This document shows, one piece after another, positions 22,802-33,378 of a stretch of DNA of 64,000 nt. The DNA lies in assembly GCA_009746045.1 (NCBI GenBank), contig RPFO01000225.1, forward strand, positions 58,501 to 122,500, given 5' to 3'. The notes beneath the pieces are model-generated. The model ran no database searches, had not been told where the DNA came from, and saw only the letters and a list, made by a program, of their open reading frames with translations. How positions within the stretch are numbered: the first letter of the stretch is position 1; every line of letters starts with the position of its first letter. Source of the DNA: Mesostigma viride (Eukaryota > Streptophyta > Mesostigmatophyceae > Mesostigmatales > Mesostigmataceae). A program made the position numbers and the translations under genes.

Positions 22802-24500
22802 CCCCTAAATGGGCGGAAATGCTGCCGATAAATCGGCAGTAACTCACCTATTTTGTAAACCAGCCCCTGTACAACCTAGCAATATCCAATGGCGGTCCTT
22901 GGGGGGCAAGCATGTCCATGAGTTGCCCTAAGCCATGATATATCACAACCTCACATATATTCATCGTAGGCCATGTATAACTGCCGTCAAAGTCAGGGGG
23001 GTCAAGACGAGCGTTTTCATTTTTGGTAGAATGTGCATTTTGAATTATGTTGTAAGAGCTAGGCACCTGCCACTTCAGGGATGATAAACAATTAGTTGCT
23101 GAACAGTTTGAGCCATTGGGGTCATCATTTGGGTGGGTATACCAGCAGTTACACCCAGTATAGCCCATAGGGGTACCGTTGGTAAAAAGCAACCAAGGGG
23201 GTAGGAGTGGGCATACTACCTACTAATACCTACTAATATGGCCCCCAACCATGCCAAACAATACATTTCCCTTCCACAATGATGGGGAAACATAACTGCA
23301 TCATCACACTGCCCTTACATGGCACCTATGTGCAGGTGCCACCTTGTCCATGCACGTAGGTAACGTGGTACGGATACCCTACGCAAGGCATGCATTCTAG
23401 GAGGCAGCCACCAACAAACTAGTGATTTTAAGCCTATTTCAGCCTGCCCTAGCAAGGATAAACTAGGTCTAAGCTGCTATAGCTTTCCAGGTGATGGCCA
23501 GCACACCTGGTGGCACATGCTGACAATGGGAAGCTTCTACTCACCGGTTACATGCTTGATGATGCCACAGAGACCAGCCAACTGCCTCACACTCATGCAA
23601 TATGTGTGTGGGAAATGTATAACAAACATATATGGAGGTATTCAAACCCATACAGCCTCTAAAACTTATCACCATCACCCTGTGGCAGGTCAACTGACTG
23701 AGGGAAGCATCTAAGAAGGGTGTTTTAGAAAGGGGCCAGGCCAGGGTCAAGAAAGAGCATGAATAATGCAAAAAGAATGTGCTACACAAGCTAGAACGTA
23801 TATATAAACGTCAAAAATCGATAGGAAAACGATAACTCAGCTTTACCAGGCATGGATGGCGTTACCTTGGCCCAGGCGGTGGCCGCAAAATGGCGCATTT
23901 CGGCACACCAAAGTTGTGCAGCATGGTCGCTGGATTCGGCGATTTCTGGCCACCCTTGCACGTTTACGACTAATATGTATCATAAAAAGTACAAAGAAAC
24001 CGATATATCCTTTAAAATACGCCGGAAAGGTATTGCTGTCAACGTTTCTATCGTCCGGCCTGATCGCAGTTTTTTCCAGCAAGAACGCTGCCGACACCTA
24101 TCAAATGGCATTCCCGCGAACCAAAAATTGGCCTGTATGATCTTTAGGACGTATAAAATCAATATCCTAAGTTTGGCCAGAAAATTCGAACGCAAACGTA
24201 AATGCCATGCGTGGGCGCAAGCCGCCATGGCCAGGTCGTCGTTTTCCGGAATGCACGTTGTACGTGAAAAAGTACCCTGACCCCTTGTACTTTGACGGTC
24301 TGGAACACCTGTTAAACTTGGTCAAAATATAGCAAACCCTAGTATCATGTTCTGGAGAAACTTATAAACTTTCATTCTTCTCAGCTAAACGTTTCCTAAT
24401 TCCCAATAGTATTCTCGCAAACTGGTCCCCCGAGTAGGTGCCGACAAATCGGCTGTAAGTCACTTTTTGGCGGAAAATCGGCAGCAAGACCATTTAGGGG
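22802..24500 (-). mobile_element. 1.7-kb TIR element, copy 3, with TTAA target duplication
   Basis: This copy has the same 11-bp termini as copies 1 and 2 but lies in the opposite orientation. It is flanked by TTAA at 22798-22801 and 24501-24504. Removing the element and one TTAA restores a continuous LINE sequence, which proves the boundaries. It is more diverged from copies 1 and 2 (scattered substitutions and small indels), so it is an independent insertion. No transposase is encoded. Confidence 0.9.
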
Positions 24501-24536
24501 TTAAGGGCAGTAAAGCGCGCACGTGCCCGGCGCGGT

Positions 24537-24825
24537 GTTAGCCTCGGCGTCCATGGAAGTGGCTTCCGTGGTCGCCGGTTTCTTGTGAGCGGCGGTATAT
24601 AGCGGTGTCGGCGGAGTGGCTGGCGTCCTCAAGAAGGTCGTCGATGGCGCGGGTTTCCTGGGCGGCAGGTGTTGTTTGGGCCTCCATAGCTACGAGTAAT
24701 ATTATGTATGCTATGTCGGGGTCGCAGGCGTGCTATTCACGGGTGGAATGCCGCCATATCGAGTCGAAAATAGCAATATCTGCTGGGCAGGCCGCTGTCG
24801 GTAACGTACTAAATCGGGGCCGATT
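24537..24825 (-). other. possible ORF1 N-terminal remnant or unassigned
   Basis: After about 35 bp of LINE reverse transcriptase the match is lost. The minus strand has a short frame starting MEAQTTPAAQETRAIDDLL that is Ala/Glu-rich like LINE ORF1 N-termini, but I cannot align it with the other copies. I treat it as unassigned. Confidence 0.3.
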
Positions 24826-24898
24826 AATTAATTTTTTAGGAACATAACTCTGTTGGGAGTATATGCAAGCACATAGCCATTGAGAAGGGGCATATGGC

Positions 24899-25579
24899 CA
24901 CTCCTACACACAGATCTCGAGTGATTTATCTAGTACCAAATCCGAAAGGCTTGCATCACTCCCCGGAAAGGAGAACTTTTGCGGATGACTGTAGGTGTAA
25001 GTTGGCCGGATGCCATGGTAACCGGAGACGTCCGTCCTATAGTCAGCGAAAGTTGGTGCGAGAGGTCCCCAGTTCGATTCCGGTCGGATTCATTTGCAGA
25101 TCGCGTTTTCCGCGTTTTCCGCGGCCCGGCACTGAACGCAAATGGTTTTCACCTTTGCGGAGTGCCTGATCAGAATATACGCTTGGCTGATTTCGTTAGT
25201 ACCGGCTACGCCCCCTTCGATCTAATAAAGAAGGATCCAGCCGTGTTCAGCCCGTCTCACGTTTCGAGACTGAACAAGTCTCGAGTGGACACGTGTGTAG
25301 TACTCCTACACACAGATCTCGAGTGATTTATCTAGTACCAAATCCGAAAGGCTTGCATCACTCCCCGGAAAGGAGAACTTTTGCGGATGACTGTAGGTGT
25401 AAGTTGGCCGGATGCCATGGTAACCGGAGACGTCCGTCCTATAGTCAGCGAAAGTTGGTGCGAGAGGTCCCCAGTTCGATTCCGGTCGGATTCATTTGCA
25501 GATCGCGTTTTCCGCGTTTTCCGCGGCCCGGCACTGAACGCAAATGGTTTTCACCTTTGCGGAGTGCCTGATCAGAATA
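24899..25579 (+). mobile_element. dimeric tRNA-like SINE, copy 1
   Basis: Two about 280-bp monomers start at 24901 and 25303 (402-bp period), joined by a roughly 120-bp linker. Each contains the B-box match GTTCGATTCC in a tRNA-like context (gcgagaggtccccag before it), preceded by TAGTCAGCG at A-box distance. The whole dimer sits inside the 3' UTR of the ORF1-only element and is flanked by ATATGGCC. Confidence 0.75.
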
Positions 25580-25833
25580 TGGCCTATTATACATTCTAAG
25601 CTACTTCCTGCAAGGGTGGGAATGTAAACGACACTTGCTCTAGGTGTCCCAGGGCACCTGCAGCCCCATGATCCATCAAGCTATGCCCAGCTAAGGGGGA
25701 GCCTGTCATGGGGGGGAAGATCATCATAGCTATACAAAAGCTAGAGCGTGGCATCTTGAGCAGAGAGCAGCTCTCTGCATGGGCACAGCATAACTAGATA
25801 AAGCTAGGCATCATCTGGAGGGTGGCGCATCAT

Positions 25834-26190
25834 TAATTAATTAATTAATTAAACTCGTGCTCCCGTTGGGGAGTCACGGAGCACCGAAGTGCTTTTAATC
25901 CCTGTGTGTGCACTACAGGAGAAAGGGCAGAGACCCCCAGTCTCCTTCATGCCTAAGGCATGCCACAGCTGCAATCGGGCGCGGCTAGCTAAAAGGACAG
26001 GCTAACGATCCGGCAAACTGTGGGTGCAATAAGACCCATGTGAGCATATCATAGCAAGGAGCGTGGGCAAGTAATCTGAACATAGCCAGGGCGTACGTAG
26101 CATGGCTGTACTAGGGCTAGGCTAAGGCTATGGCTGCTGGTTGTGTACCGTGCGTTGGCGCCTTGGCGGCACGTGACTCAGTGTGAGCTA
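25834..26190 (-). mobile_element. 357-bp SINE-like element with 3' hairpin and AATT tail, copy 1
   Basis: It is flanked by a perfect 13-bp duplication GGTGGCGCATCAT (25821-25833, 26191-26203). On the minus strand it ends with GTGCTCCGTGACTCCCCAAC and then GGGAGCACG, an imperfect hairpin with GTGCTCC/GGGAGCAC arms, followed by an AATTA-type tail. A second copy is at 32025-32362. The same 3' hairpin ends the LINE fragment at 44905-45472. No clear Pol III boxes or open frame were found. Confidence 0.8.
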
Positions 26191-26320
26191 GGTGGCGCAT
26201 CATAGGCACACATGTACATGGCTAAATAATACTCGTGCATCAGCTGGTCTAGAGCCTGTAGGAGGCTTACATGTACATGGCCACGGTCTAACTATTCTAC
26301 ACTACTACTGCTGTATTCCC

Positions 26321-27700
26321 CTAAGCTGGGGCGGCTGGAGTCGCTGGGGCCGCGGTGGTCGAGGGGGTCGCGTGCCAGGGCTTGCATGTGGCCGACGTAG
26401 ATGGCCGCCCCCTTCCAGTACACCGGCTGGCCCGCCTTGGTTTGCCGGAGCTGGAGGTAGGTCGGCCAATTAGCTCCCGTCGCCGTTGTTGCTGCGCCAG
26501 GGTCAAGTTGTCGTCCACGGTGAAGGGAGTGTTCTCGAGCCGCTTGCGGCGTCTGCTCAAGAAACGAAATCTTGTCCGCTGGGCTCTTAAAGATGAGAAG
26601 AAGCGGGGGCGCCCCTGCCTTAGTTAACCCGCGCGCGGGGAAGGCGGTGGGCGGTCAGCTTAATCTCACCATGCAAGAAGGCCCATGCGATCAAGGATTT
26701 TGCTCTCAAACGCACGTGCAAGCTAGCTTCACGGAATTCTCACCTTCCTCCATGTCGAAGTTCTTGAGTATGACGTGTTAAGGCTGCGCTTGGCGAGCTC
26801 GGCCTCCTCGCGGAGGTCGAGCTGCTGCTGCTGGCTGGAGCTGTGCTGTGAACGGCGGAGGTGGTGGAGGTGGTGTGTTGTGATGTTCGCCCAGGTCTGG
26901 GTGGGAGGAGCATCCCCAGCCGGGCTGGCCAGCGAGGGCTGGCTTAATTGGCGGCGATGTCCTTCACCGCCTGGGCGGTGAGGCCTGCAGTGTTCTGCAG
27001 GACCTCGATGGCGTTTGCATGGTCCTTGAGGCGCTGGTCGATGTCGCGCGGAGCTGGGCGGTGATGGCGGCGGAGGAGGAGATGGTGGAGGAGGCGAGGA
27101 GGGTGGAGGTGGCGGTGGAGGAGGAGATGGTGGAGGAGGCGAGGAGGGTGGAGGTGGCGGTGGAGATGGTAGAGAGGAGGGGGAGCTCGGCAGTCAGCGT
27201 GCTGCCCATGGATGGCCGCCATGCACATCTGCAGCGATGGGGGCCACGTGCTGCTCGAGGGCCTCCTTAAGGAGTGAGCGGATGGAGGATTCGGTTAAGG
27301 TGGTGGTAAGGGGCTTGGGGGGCCAAAGCTCCCCGATGGAGCGTCCAAGGAGGGAAAAGAGAGCGAATTGCTGGAGGTGGGGGCGCGGCGGAGGCTGGGG
27401 AAGGGGTCGAAAGTCGAGGCGCGCCTCTGGTGAGGATCAAAGAGGCGACCTTGGATGAAGCTCTAGCTGCTTGCACTGTTCAAGAAGCGAGGCGTGCGAT
27501 CCAAAAAACACTTGGCACGCAGGCCAGGATGAGTTCCTCGGTAAACTTGTCAAAGAAGTCGGGCTGGCGAGCTTCGACTGCAAATTCGAGCTCGACCGGC
27601 CAGCGCGCTCGGCTCGGCAGGGCGACTGCGCGCTTGGGTTCAGGCAACACTGCTGGCGAGGCGGGCTCGGGGGGCTGGGCGACCATGCACTAGAGCAACT
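26321..27700 (-). pseudogene. LINE ORF1 with coiled coil, multiply frameshifted
   Basis: Segments in different minus frames align in order with ORF1 at 45478-46497. They are an N-terminal piece with PDFFDKFTEELILACVPSVF (about 27500-27560), a Ser/Thr/Ala stretch, RLKDHANAIEVLQNTAGLTA (26944-27060), and RLENTPFTVDDNLTLAQQQR with a Pro/Ala tail (26321-26560). A short purine-rich segment (about 27075-27170) is tandemly duplicated. The stop codons between pieces show the gene is dead. Confidence 0.7.
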
Positions 27701-27780
27701 GGTAGAGCTTGGTTAGTGGTGCCGCTGCCTTAATTCTGGGCCGGTGGGCGAAGCTGCAGCCTCAGTGAGCTGCAGACGTA

Positions 27781-28010
27781 TTTTCATAGCCCCATGCTGT
27801 TTCCGGCCCCACCGTCTAGGTCATCTAGTCGCTCTACACGTAAGCCAGCCATTATTTCAATGCACACGGCTACACATTTCCATCACCATTCATCTTCATC
27901 ATCCTGAACGACTCGAACACGCGGACAAGATAACGGCAGGCTCGAGCTACCATGGTCCGGATTCTCCCGATTCAGTCTGGCCTGCACTGGTTGTCTCCTT
28001 GGTATTTTCA
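27781..28010 (-). mobile_element. tRNA-derived SINE family D, copy 1 (truncated)
   Basis: Other copies are at 30905-31216, 43850-44105 and 52255-52600. On the sense strand the 5' end has TAGCTCGAGCC (A-box-like) and, about 31 nt later, GTTCGAGTC (perfect B-box), the spacing of a tRNA promoter. This copy lacks the 3' part. Confidence 0.7.
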
Positions 28011-28136
28011 TAGCCGAGCGCAGCCGCCAGGCTGCATTGCGTCGAAGAGCGTTTGCTCGTCATATATTGCATGTGTAATAGCTTCGGAAAATTATATCAG
28101 CATGTGCATCGTAGAAAGACGCGTCGACAATTGTGA

Positions 28137-28815
28137 TTTTCTGATCAGGCACTCCGCAAAGGTGAAAACCATTTGCGTTCAGGGCCGGGCCGCGGAAAAA
28201 GCGGAAAAACGCGATCTGCAAATGAATCCGACCGAAAATCGAACTGGGAACCTCTCGCACCAATTTTGCTGACTATAGGACGGACGTCTCCGGTTACCAT
28301 GGCATCACCAACTTACACCTGCAGTCATCCGCAAAAGTTTTCCTTTCCGGGGAGTGATGCAAGCCTTTCGGATTTGGTACTAGATAAATCACTTGAGATC
28401 TGTGTGTAGGAGTACTATACACACGTGTCTGCACGCGAGACTTGTTCAGTCTCGCAACGTGAGACGGGCTGAACACGGCTGAATCCTTCTTTTTAGTAGA
28501 AGGGGGCGTAGCCGGTACTATCGAAATCAGCCAAGCGTATATTCTGATCAGGCACTCCGCAAAGGTGAAAACCATTTGCGTTCAGGGCCGGGCCGCGGAA
28601 AACGCGGAAAAATGCGATCTGCAAATGAATCCGACCGGAATCGAACTGGGGACCTCTCGCACCAACTTTCGCTGACTATAGGACGGACGTCTCCGGTTAC
28701 CATGGCATCCGGCCAACTTACACCTACAGTCATCCGCAAAAGTTCTCCTTTCCGGGGAGTGATGCAAGCCTTTCGGATTTGGTACTTGATAAATCACTCG
28801 AGATCTGTGTGTAGG
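28137..28815 (-). mobile_element. dimeric tRNA-like SINE, copy 2
   Basis: Inverted relative to copy 1, with the same monomer-linker-monomer arrangement. B-box regions lie near 28237 (mutated) and 28640 (intact), about 405 bp apart, with the same linker containing GAACACGGCTG. Finding the same dimer twice suggests the dimer itself is the mobile form. Confidence 0.75.
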
Positions 28816-28959
28816 AGTATTGCATGATATTCACGGCTGAATTTGGTGCTCAAACGTGAAAGTTATGAGCTCCGCCGTCAGCCATGGCTATCTCGTGGCT
28901 CGTGGCTCGTATGGCTATATGTCATGCATCGGATGATCAGAATATGTCATGCATTAAGA

Positions 28960-29256
28960 ATTTCGCCATGCTATGCCATGCAGAGAGATGCTCTCTGTAG
29001 AGAAGCCATGTCCTAGCTCTTGTATAGCCATGATGATCTTCCCCACCTATGACAGGCTCCCCTTCGCTGGGTGTTGCCTGAAACTCTGGGTGGTGCAGGT
29101 GCCCTAGTGCACCTAGAGCAAGTGTTGTTTACATTCCCACCCTTGCAGGAAGTAGCTTAGAATGTATGATAGGCCATATGCCCCTTCTCTGGGCTATGTG
29201 CTACATATACTCCCAACGGAGTTATGTTACAATTCAATTCAATTCAATTCAATGTC
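28960..29256 (+). mobile_element. 3' UTR and tail of an ORF1-only element
   Basis: It matches the 3' UTR that follows ORF1 in the copies at 31217-32020 (minus) and 45477-47035. It ends with GGGCTATGTGCTACATATAC, the hairpin CTCCCAACGGAG, and a tail of AATTC repeats (29230-29256). No coding part remains. Confidence 0.7.
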
Positions 29257-30307
29257 ATGCATCGGGGGCGATTAAAATCAAATTAAATTAAATTATAACA
29301 TGCCTCCGTTGGGAGATCATGTAGCACATATTCCATGATGGATGGGTGGAGTGGAGGAAGTCGCGTAATCGAACTAACCTAACTCTAAGCTATCTAGTCG
29401 AGAAAATCCTAACTACACTACTCATCAAAACGCCTCCTCCTCTTGGGGGGAGGGGGCTTGCCCACAGGGTCGCCGGGCGTGTGAGCCTTGACAATCTTCT
29501 GCCACCGCGTCTTGTCCTGCATGGCAGTCCAAAGACGGGAGAGAGAGCGGATACGGTGTTCAAACTGGGCTGGGACTGCTAGGTCGTCCAGCAACATCTG
29601 GGTGTAGTTCGTGACAGGTTTCCCTACCCTTTTGGGAATGCCCTTGGGGCCAGGCCAGGTCAGAATGTGCCGCCCTGGCTGGCCAAGCCGCTGGGGGCCG
29701 GCCAGACCAAGGGCGGTGTCGACCTGGCTGGTGCGAGCAAGGTGTCCTACAAATGCTATCCTACGCTGCCTAATTAATCTCGTCCGAAATACGAGGCATA
29801 CCATGATACAAAGACTCTGATGACGTACGGGTGCTCAGAAAACCCTACGCTAAGGACCTAGCTGTCGGAGCATCCTGTATACCGTGCCGTTGAGCCCAGC
29901 TGCCAGTTTGGGTGTGATTGTCCATGCCTCGGCGCCATACGTGAGCACCGTGAGGACGAGGACCTTGAAGAGCATGCGCTTGCGGTGCTCGCCCAGGCCC
30001 TTTGAGCGCCAGTAGGTGTTGAGCGAACGGAGCCTGGCCCAGGCCAGGCCGATGCGGGTGTCCACATCGTCTGCAGTGTCAGGAAGCCAACTCCCCAACA
30101 GTTTGAAGCGATCACGGAACGGGACCTCCGTCCCGTTGAGCAGGCGCGGCAGCGGTGGTGTGCTGGAGGCCCCAATCACCATCGCCTCAGTTTTGACACT
30201 AATCTCCAACCCCACAGCCCGCGCCTCCAGGCCCAGCCATGCAGACAGTCCAGCCAGGTCTGAATGTGCTCGGGGCTCGCAATGAGGGTGGTGTCATCCG
30301 CATATAG
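29257..30307 (-). mobile_element. ORF2 LINE, 3' portion
   Basis: On the minus strand this matches the LINE at 47226-50045 from just after its YADD box to its 3' end. It includes the terminal CTACATGATCTCCC/ACGGAGGCATG hairpin region and an AATTT tail (29270-29300). Its opposite end (30307) stops inside the reverse transcriptase gene, so it is 5'-truncated. Confidence 0.8.
29418..30300 (-). pseudogene. LINE ORF2 C-terminal part (RT thumb and tail), two frames
   Basis: The first frame (30215-29850) reads GLEISVKTEAMVIGASS, FKLLGSWLPDTADDVDTRIG and TYGAEAWTITPKL. A second frame (29804-29418) has RLIRQRRIAFVGHLARTSQV and ends in the basic tail PPPKRRRRFDE, which is conserved in every copy in this window. 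A frameshift and small deletion at 29805-29850 separate them; the LYQGMPRVSDE segment is damaged. These are conserved connection-domain motifs of algal and invertebrate LINE ORF2 proteins. Confidence 0.85.
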
Positions 30308-30416
30308 TCCGATTACGCGGCTCTCCCCACTCCAGGTGCCATCCATCAAGGAATAATATGTGCTACAAGATCTCCCAACGGAGGCATGTTATAATTTAAT
30401 TTAATTTAATTTTAAT
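30308..30416 (+). mobile_element. ORF2 LINE, extreme 3' tip with AATTT tail
   Basis: About 110 bp match the 3' end of the LINE at 49930-50040 in plus orientation: a degenerate attacgcggct, then ATATGTGCTACA, the hairpin CTCCCAACGGAG, and AATTT repeats (30395-30416). Confidence 0.75.
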
Positions 30417-30424
30417 ACTCCCTG

Positions 30425-30691
30425 CTGGCCCGGCACCCGTGCTCCTCACCTTTAAGTACATGGAGGATGTCCAAGCTGGCGTTCCTTAAATGCCGCAAGA
30501 AGCTCTCGGAGACTCGCTTCACGCTGGACGACGACCTGACCCTGGCCCAGCAACAGCGGCAACGCGAGCTATGGCCGCCCTACCTTCAGCTCCGGCAGAG
30601 CGCAAGGGGGAAGCCGGTCATATACTGGAGGGGGGCGGTCATCCGCGTTGACCATAAGCCCTGGCAGGCCCCTCCTGCCACCTCAGACTAG
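30425..30691 (+). pseudogene. LINE ORF1 C-terminal fragment
   Basis: The nucleic-acid-binding end of ORF1 in plus orientation: KLSETRFTLDDDLTLAQQQR, ELWPPYLQLRQSA, YWRGAVIRVDHKPWQAP, then a TAG stop. It is followed by about 200 bp of the ORF1-element 3' UTR and then by a SINE. The N-terminal and coiled-coil parts are absent, so it is 5'-truncated. Confidence 0.75.
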
Positions 30692-30904
30692 GGAATATAT
30701 ACGTACAGTAGTGTAGATTAGTCAGGCTTAGCCTAGCATGTGGCCCACGCGCATGTGCGCCCATAATGGCCCCCATGGATGATGCCCCAGCGGGCTAGAA
30801 TAGCAACAGCCCTAGCAATTGTAACCATTGGAGTCACTGCCGCTAAGGCAGCCATGCCTAGAATGTTCGCCTAGCTGTGCCAACATACCTGATGACTGAC
30901 TAGC

Positions 30905-31216
30905 TACCTTTTCAGTGGTTTTCCATTTGCGGGTATTTCCTCGTAAATGGTGGGAGAGCGATCGCAGCAATGGTGCTCACCACTAGACACTCCCGGCCAG
31001 TTAGGCTCGAAACACACGCCCTGATCAAGCATGCTGTTTCCGGCCCCACTGTCTAAGTCATCTAGTCGCTCTACACGTAAGCCAGCCATAATTTCAATGC
31101 ACAAGGATACACATTTCCATCACCATTCATCTTCATCATCCTGAACGACTCGAACACGCGGACAAGATAACGGCAGGCTCGAGCTACCATGGTCCGGATT
31201 CTCCCGATTTCTGGCC
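30905..31216 (-). mobile_element. tRNA-derived SINE family D, copy 2 (near full length)
   Basis: About 310 bp. The sense strand runs from AACCAGCGCAGGCCAGAAAT (near 31216) through A-box-like TAGCTCGAGCC and B-box GTTCGAGTC to GCAAATGGAAAACCACTG (near 30905). It lies at the junction of an ORF1 fragment and an inverted ORF1-only element. Confidence 0.75.
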
Positions 31217-32020
31217 TGCGCTGGTTGAATTGAATTGAATTATAACATAACTCCGTTGGGAGTATATGTAGCACATAGCCCTTGAGAGGGGGGCATATGG
31301 CCTATCATACATCCTAAGCTACTTCCTGCAAGGGTGGGGATGTAAAGGACCCTTGCTCTAGGTGCACCAGGGCACTTGCATCCCCATGATCTTCAAGCTA
31401 TGCCCAGCGAAGGGGGAGCCTGTCATGGGGGGGAAGATCAGCATAGCTATACAAAAAGCTAGGGCATGGCTGCTCAGCAGGGAGTTACTCCCTGCATGGG
31501 CACTGCATAACTAAATAAAGCTAGGCATCATCTGGAGTGTGGCTCAGCATAGGCACACATGTACATGACTAAAAAGGCTAGGCCTCAGCTGGTATAGTGC
31601 CTGTAGTAGGCGGGCATGTACAAGGCCACTGTCTAACTATTCTACACTACTGCTGTATTCCCCTAGGCTGGGGCTGGAGTTGCTGGGGCCGCGGTGGTCG
31701 AGGGGGCCGCTTGCCAGGGCTTGTGGCCGACGTAGATGGCCGCCCCCTTCCAGTACACCGGCTGGCCCGCCTTGGTCTGCCGGAGCTGGAGGTAGGTCGG
31801 CCATAGCTCCCGTCGCCGTTGTTGCTGTGCCAGGGTCACTTGAGTCGTCGCCAAGGGTGAAGAGAGTCTTCTCGAGCCGCTTGCGGCGTCTGAGAAAAGA
31901 AATCTTGTCCGCCGGGGTCTTAAAGGTGAGAAGGAGCGGGGGCGGCCCGGCCTTACCCCGCGCGCGGGGAAGGCGGTGGGCGGCCAGCTCGATCTCCCCA
32001 GTCTGCGCCAGGGTTGTCTC
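31217..32020 (-). mobile_element. ORF1-only LINE derivative, copy B (5'-truncated)
   Basis: On the minus strand: the C-terminal part of ORF1 (about 31990-31663), a complete 3' UTR of about 430 bp, the 3' hairpin CTCCCAACGGAG (about 31251-31262) and an AATTC tail (31224-31242). As in the other copies, ORF1 passes directly into the 3' UTR with no reverse transcriptase. Confidence 0.75.
31663..31995 (-). pseudogene. LINE ORF1 C-terminal part
   Basis: The sequence includes LAQQQRRRELWPTYLQLRQT, then KAGQPVYWKGAAIYVGHKPW and a Pro/Ala tail ending in APA. Upstream, LTFKTPADKISFL-like coding sequence is in another frame. It matches the RRM/CTD-like end of L1 ORF1 proteins. Confidence 0.7.
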
Positions 32021-32024
32021 CTTG

Positions 32025-32362
32025 ATACCTAGTCACGTGCCGCCAACGCACGGTACACAACCAGCCATAGCCTCAGCCTAGTCCTAGCACAGCCATGCTA
32101 CGCCCGTGCTATGGTCAGATTACTTGCCCACGCTATACTTGTTATGCCCCGCTTACATGGGTCTTATTGCACCCACAGTTTGCCGGATCGTTAGCCTGTC
32201 CTTTTAGCTAGCGCGCCCGATTGCAGCTGTGGCATGCCTTTGGCATGAAGGAGACTGGGGGTCTCTGCCCTTTCTCCTGTAGTGCACACACAGGGATTAA
32301 AAGCACTTCAGTGCTCCGTGACTCCCCAACGGGAGCACGTGTTTAATTAATTAATTAATTAA
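32025..32362 (+). mobile_element. SINE-like element with 3' hairpin and AATT tail, copy 2
   Basis: Very similar to 25834-26190, in plus orientation. It starts around CTAGTCACGTGCCGCC and ends with the GTGCTCC...GGGAGCAC hairpin and an AATTA tail (32340-32362). Confidence 0.8.
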
Positions 32363-32504
32363 TGGATGATGCCTTCAGAATTTAGCCAAGCCCTGCCTAT
32401 AATGGGACCCCCATGGATGTTGCCTTAAGAATTTAGCCATGCTATGCCATGCAGAGAGATGCTTTAGAACTGTCGAGAAGCCATGCCCTAGCTCTTGTAT
32501 TCTG

Positions 32505-32815
32505 ATCAGACACTCCGCAAAGGTGAAAACCTTTGCGTTCAGTGCCAGGCCGCGGAAAACGCGGAAAACGCGATCTGCAAATGAATCCGACCGGAATCGA
32601 ACTGGGGACCTCTCGCACCAATTTTGCTGACTATAGGACGGACGTCTCCGGTTACCATGGCATCGCCAACTTACACCTACAGTCATCCGCAAAAGTTCTC
32701 CTGTCCGGGGAGTGATGCAAGCCTTTCGGATTTGGTACTAGATAAATCACTCGAGATCTGTGTGTAGGAGTACTATACACACGTGTCTGCACGCGAGACT
32801 TGTTCAGACAGCGAG
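32505..32815 (-). mobile_element. tRNA-like SINE, monomer plus partial linker
   Basis: One monomer of the dimeric SINE (B-box on the minus strand near 32597) followed by about 40 bp of the linker, cut at about 32810. It is preceded by a fragment of ORF1-element 3' UTR (32445-32500) and followed by more of it. Confidence 0.7.
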
Positions 32816-33072
32816 CTCTTGTATAGCCATGATGATCTTGCCCCACATGACATGCTCCCCCTTAGCTGGGTATAGCGTGATAGATCATGAGGGTGCAGGT
32901 GCCCTGGTGCACCTAGAGCAAGGGTAGCTTACATTCCCACCCTCATGCAGGAAGTAGCCTAGAATGTACGTATTATAGGCCATCTGCCCCTTCTCAAGGG
33001 CTATGTGCTACAGATACTCCCAACGGAGTTATGTTCCTAATTAATTAATTAATTAATTAATTAATTAATTAA
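32816..33072 (+). mobile_element. 3' UTR and tail of an ORF1-only element, with AATT repeats
   Basis: The same 3' UTR as at 28960-29256. It ends with CTCCCAACGGAG (about 33017-33028) and a long TTAA/AATT repeat (33041-33072). A second copy of the hairpin and a further short repeat follow at 33073-33096. Confidence 0.7.
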
Positions 33073-33142
33073 TACTCCCAACGGAGTTATGTTCCTTAAT
33101 AATAATGATAATAATAATAATAACAATAATAATAATAATGAC
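33040..33142. repeat. microsatellites: (AATT)n and (AAT)n
   Basis: About 33 bp of TTAA repeats are followed, after a short hairpin motif, by about 45 bp of AAT-type trinucleotide repeats. They separate the retroelement block from the alcohol dehydrogenase gene. Confidence 0.85.
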
Positions 33143-33378
33143 AAACTCAGTTGTCTCCTTAATATGGCTAACTCAGTACCGTTAACTTGCTCTAGGATAA
33201 AAGAAGTGATTAATTGCTAAAATGGGTGACATGAAAATGAGATGACCTCACAAACTGCCCGTGATGTGGCAGACTCGCTCACGTTCATCTGAACCTGAGA
33301 ACCAGAAAGGTGACCAGCTGATCGCATGAACGTTGTCCCTACACAACAGGCTGGGAAACGCAAAAGGCATGCAACTGC

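Larger units (their letters stand above)
24826..27780 (-). mobile_element. ORF1-only LINE derivative, copy C, interrupted by two SINEs
   Basis: Reading on the minus strand: a decayed ORF1 (about 27700-26321), a 3' UTR, then the terminal segment ending in the hairpin CTCCCAACAGAG-type motif and an AATTA-rich tail at about 24826-24850. The 3' UTR is interrupted by a dimeric SINE (24899-25579, about 8-bp duplication ATATGGCC) and by a 357-bp SINE-like element (25834-26190, 13-bp duplication GGTGGCGCATCAT). Without these it is about 1.9 kb. No reverse transcriptase lies between ORF1 and the 3' end. Confidence 0.7.
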
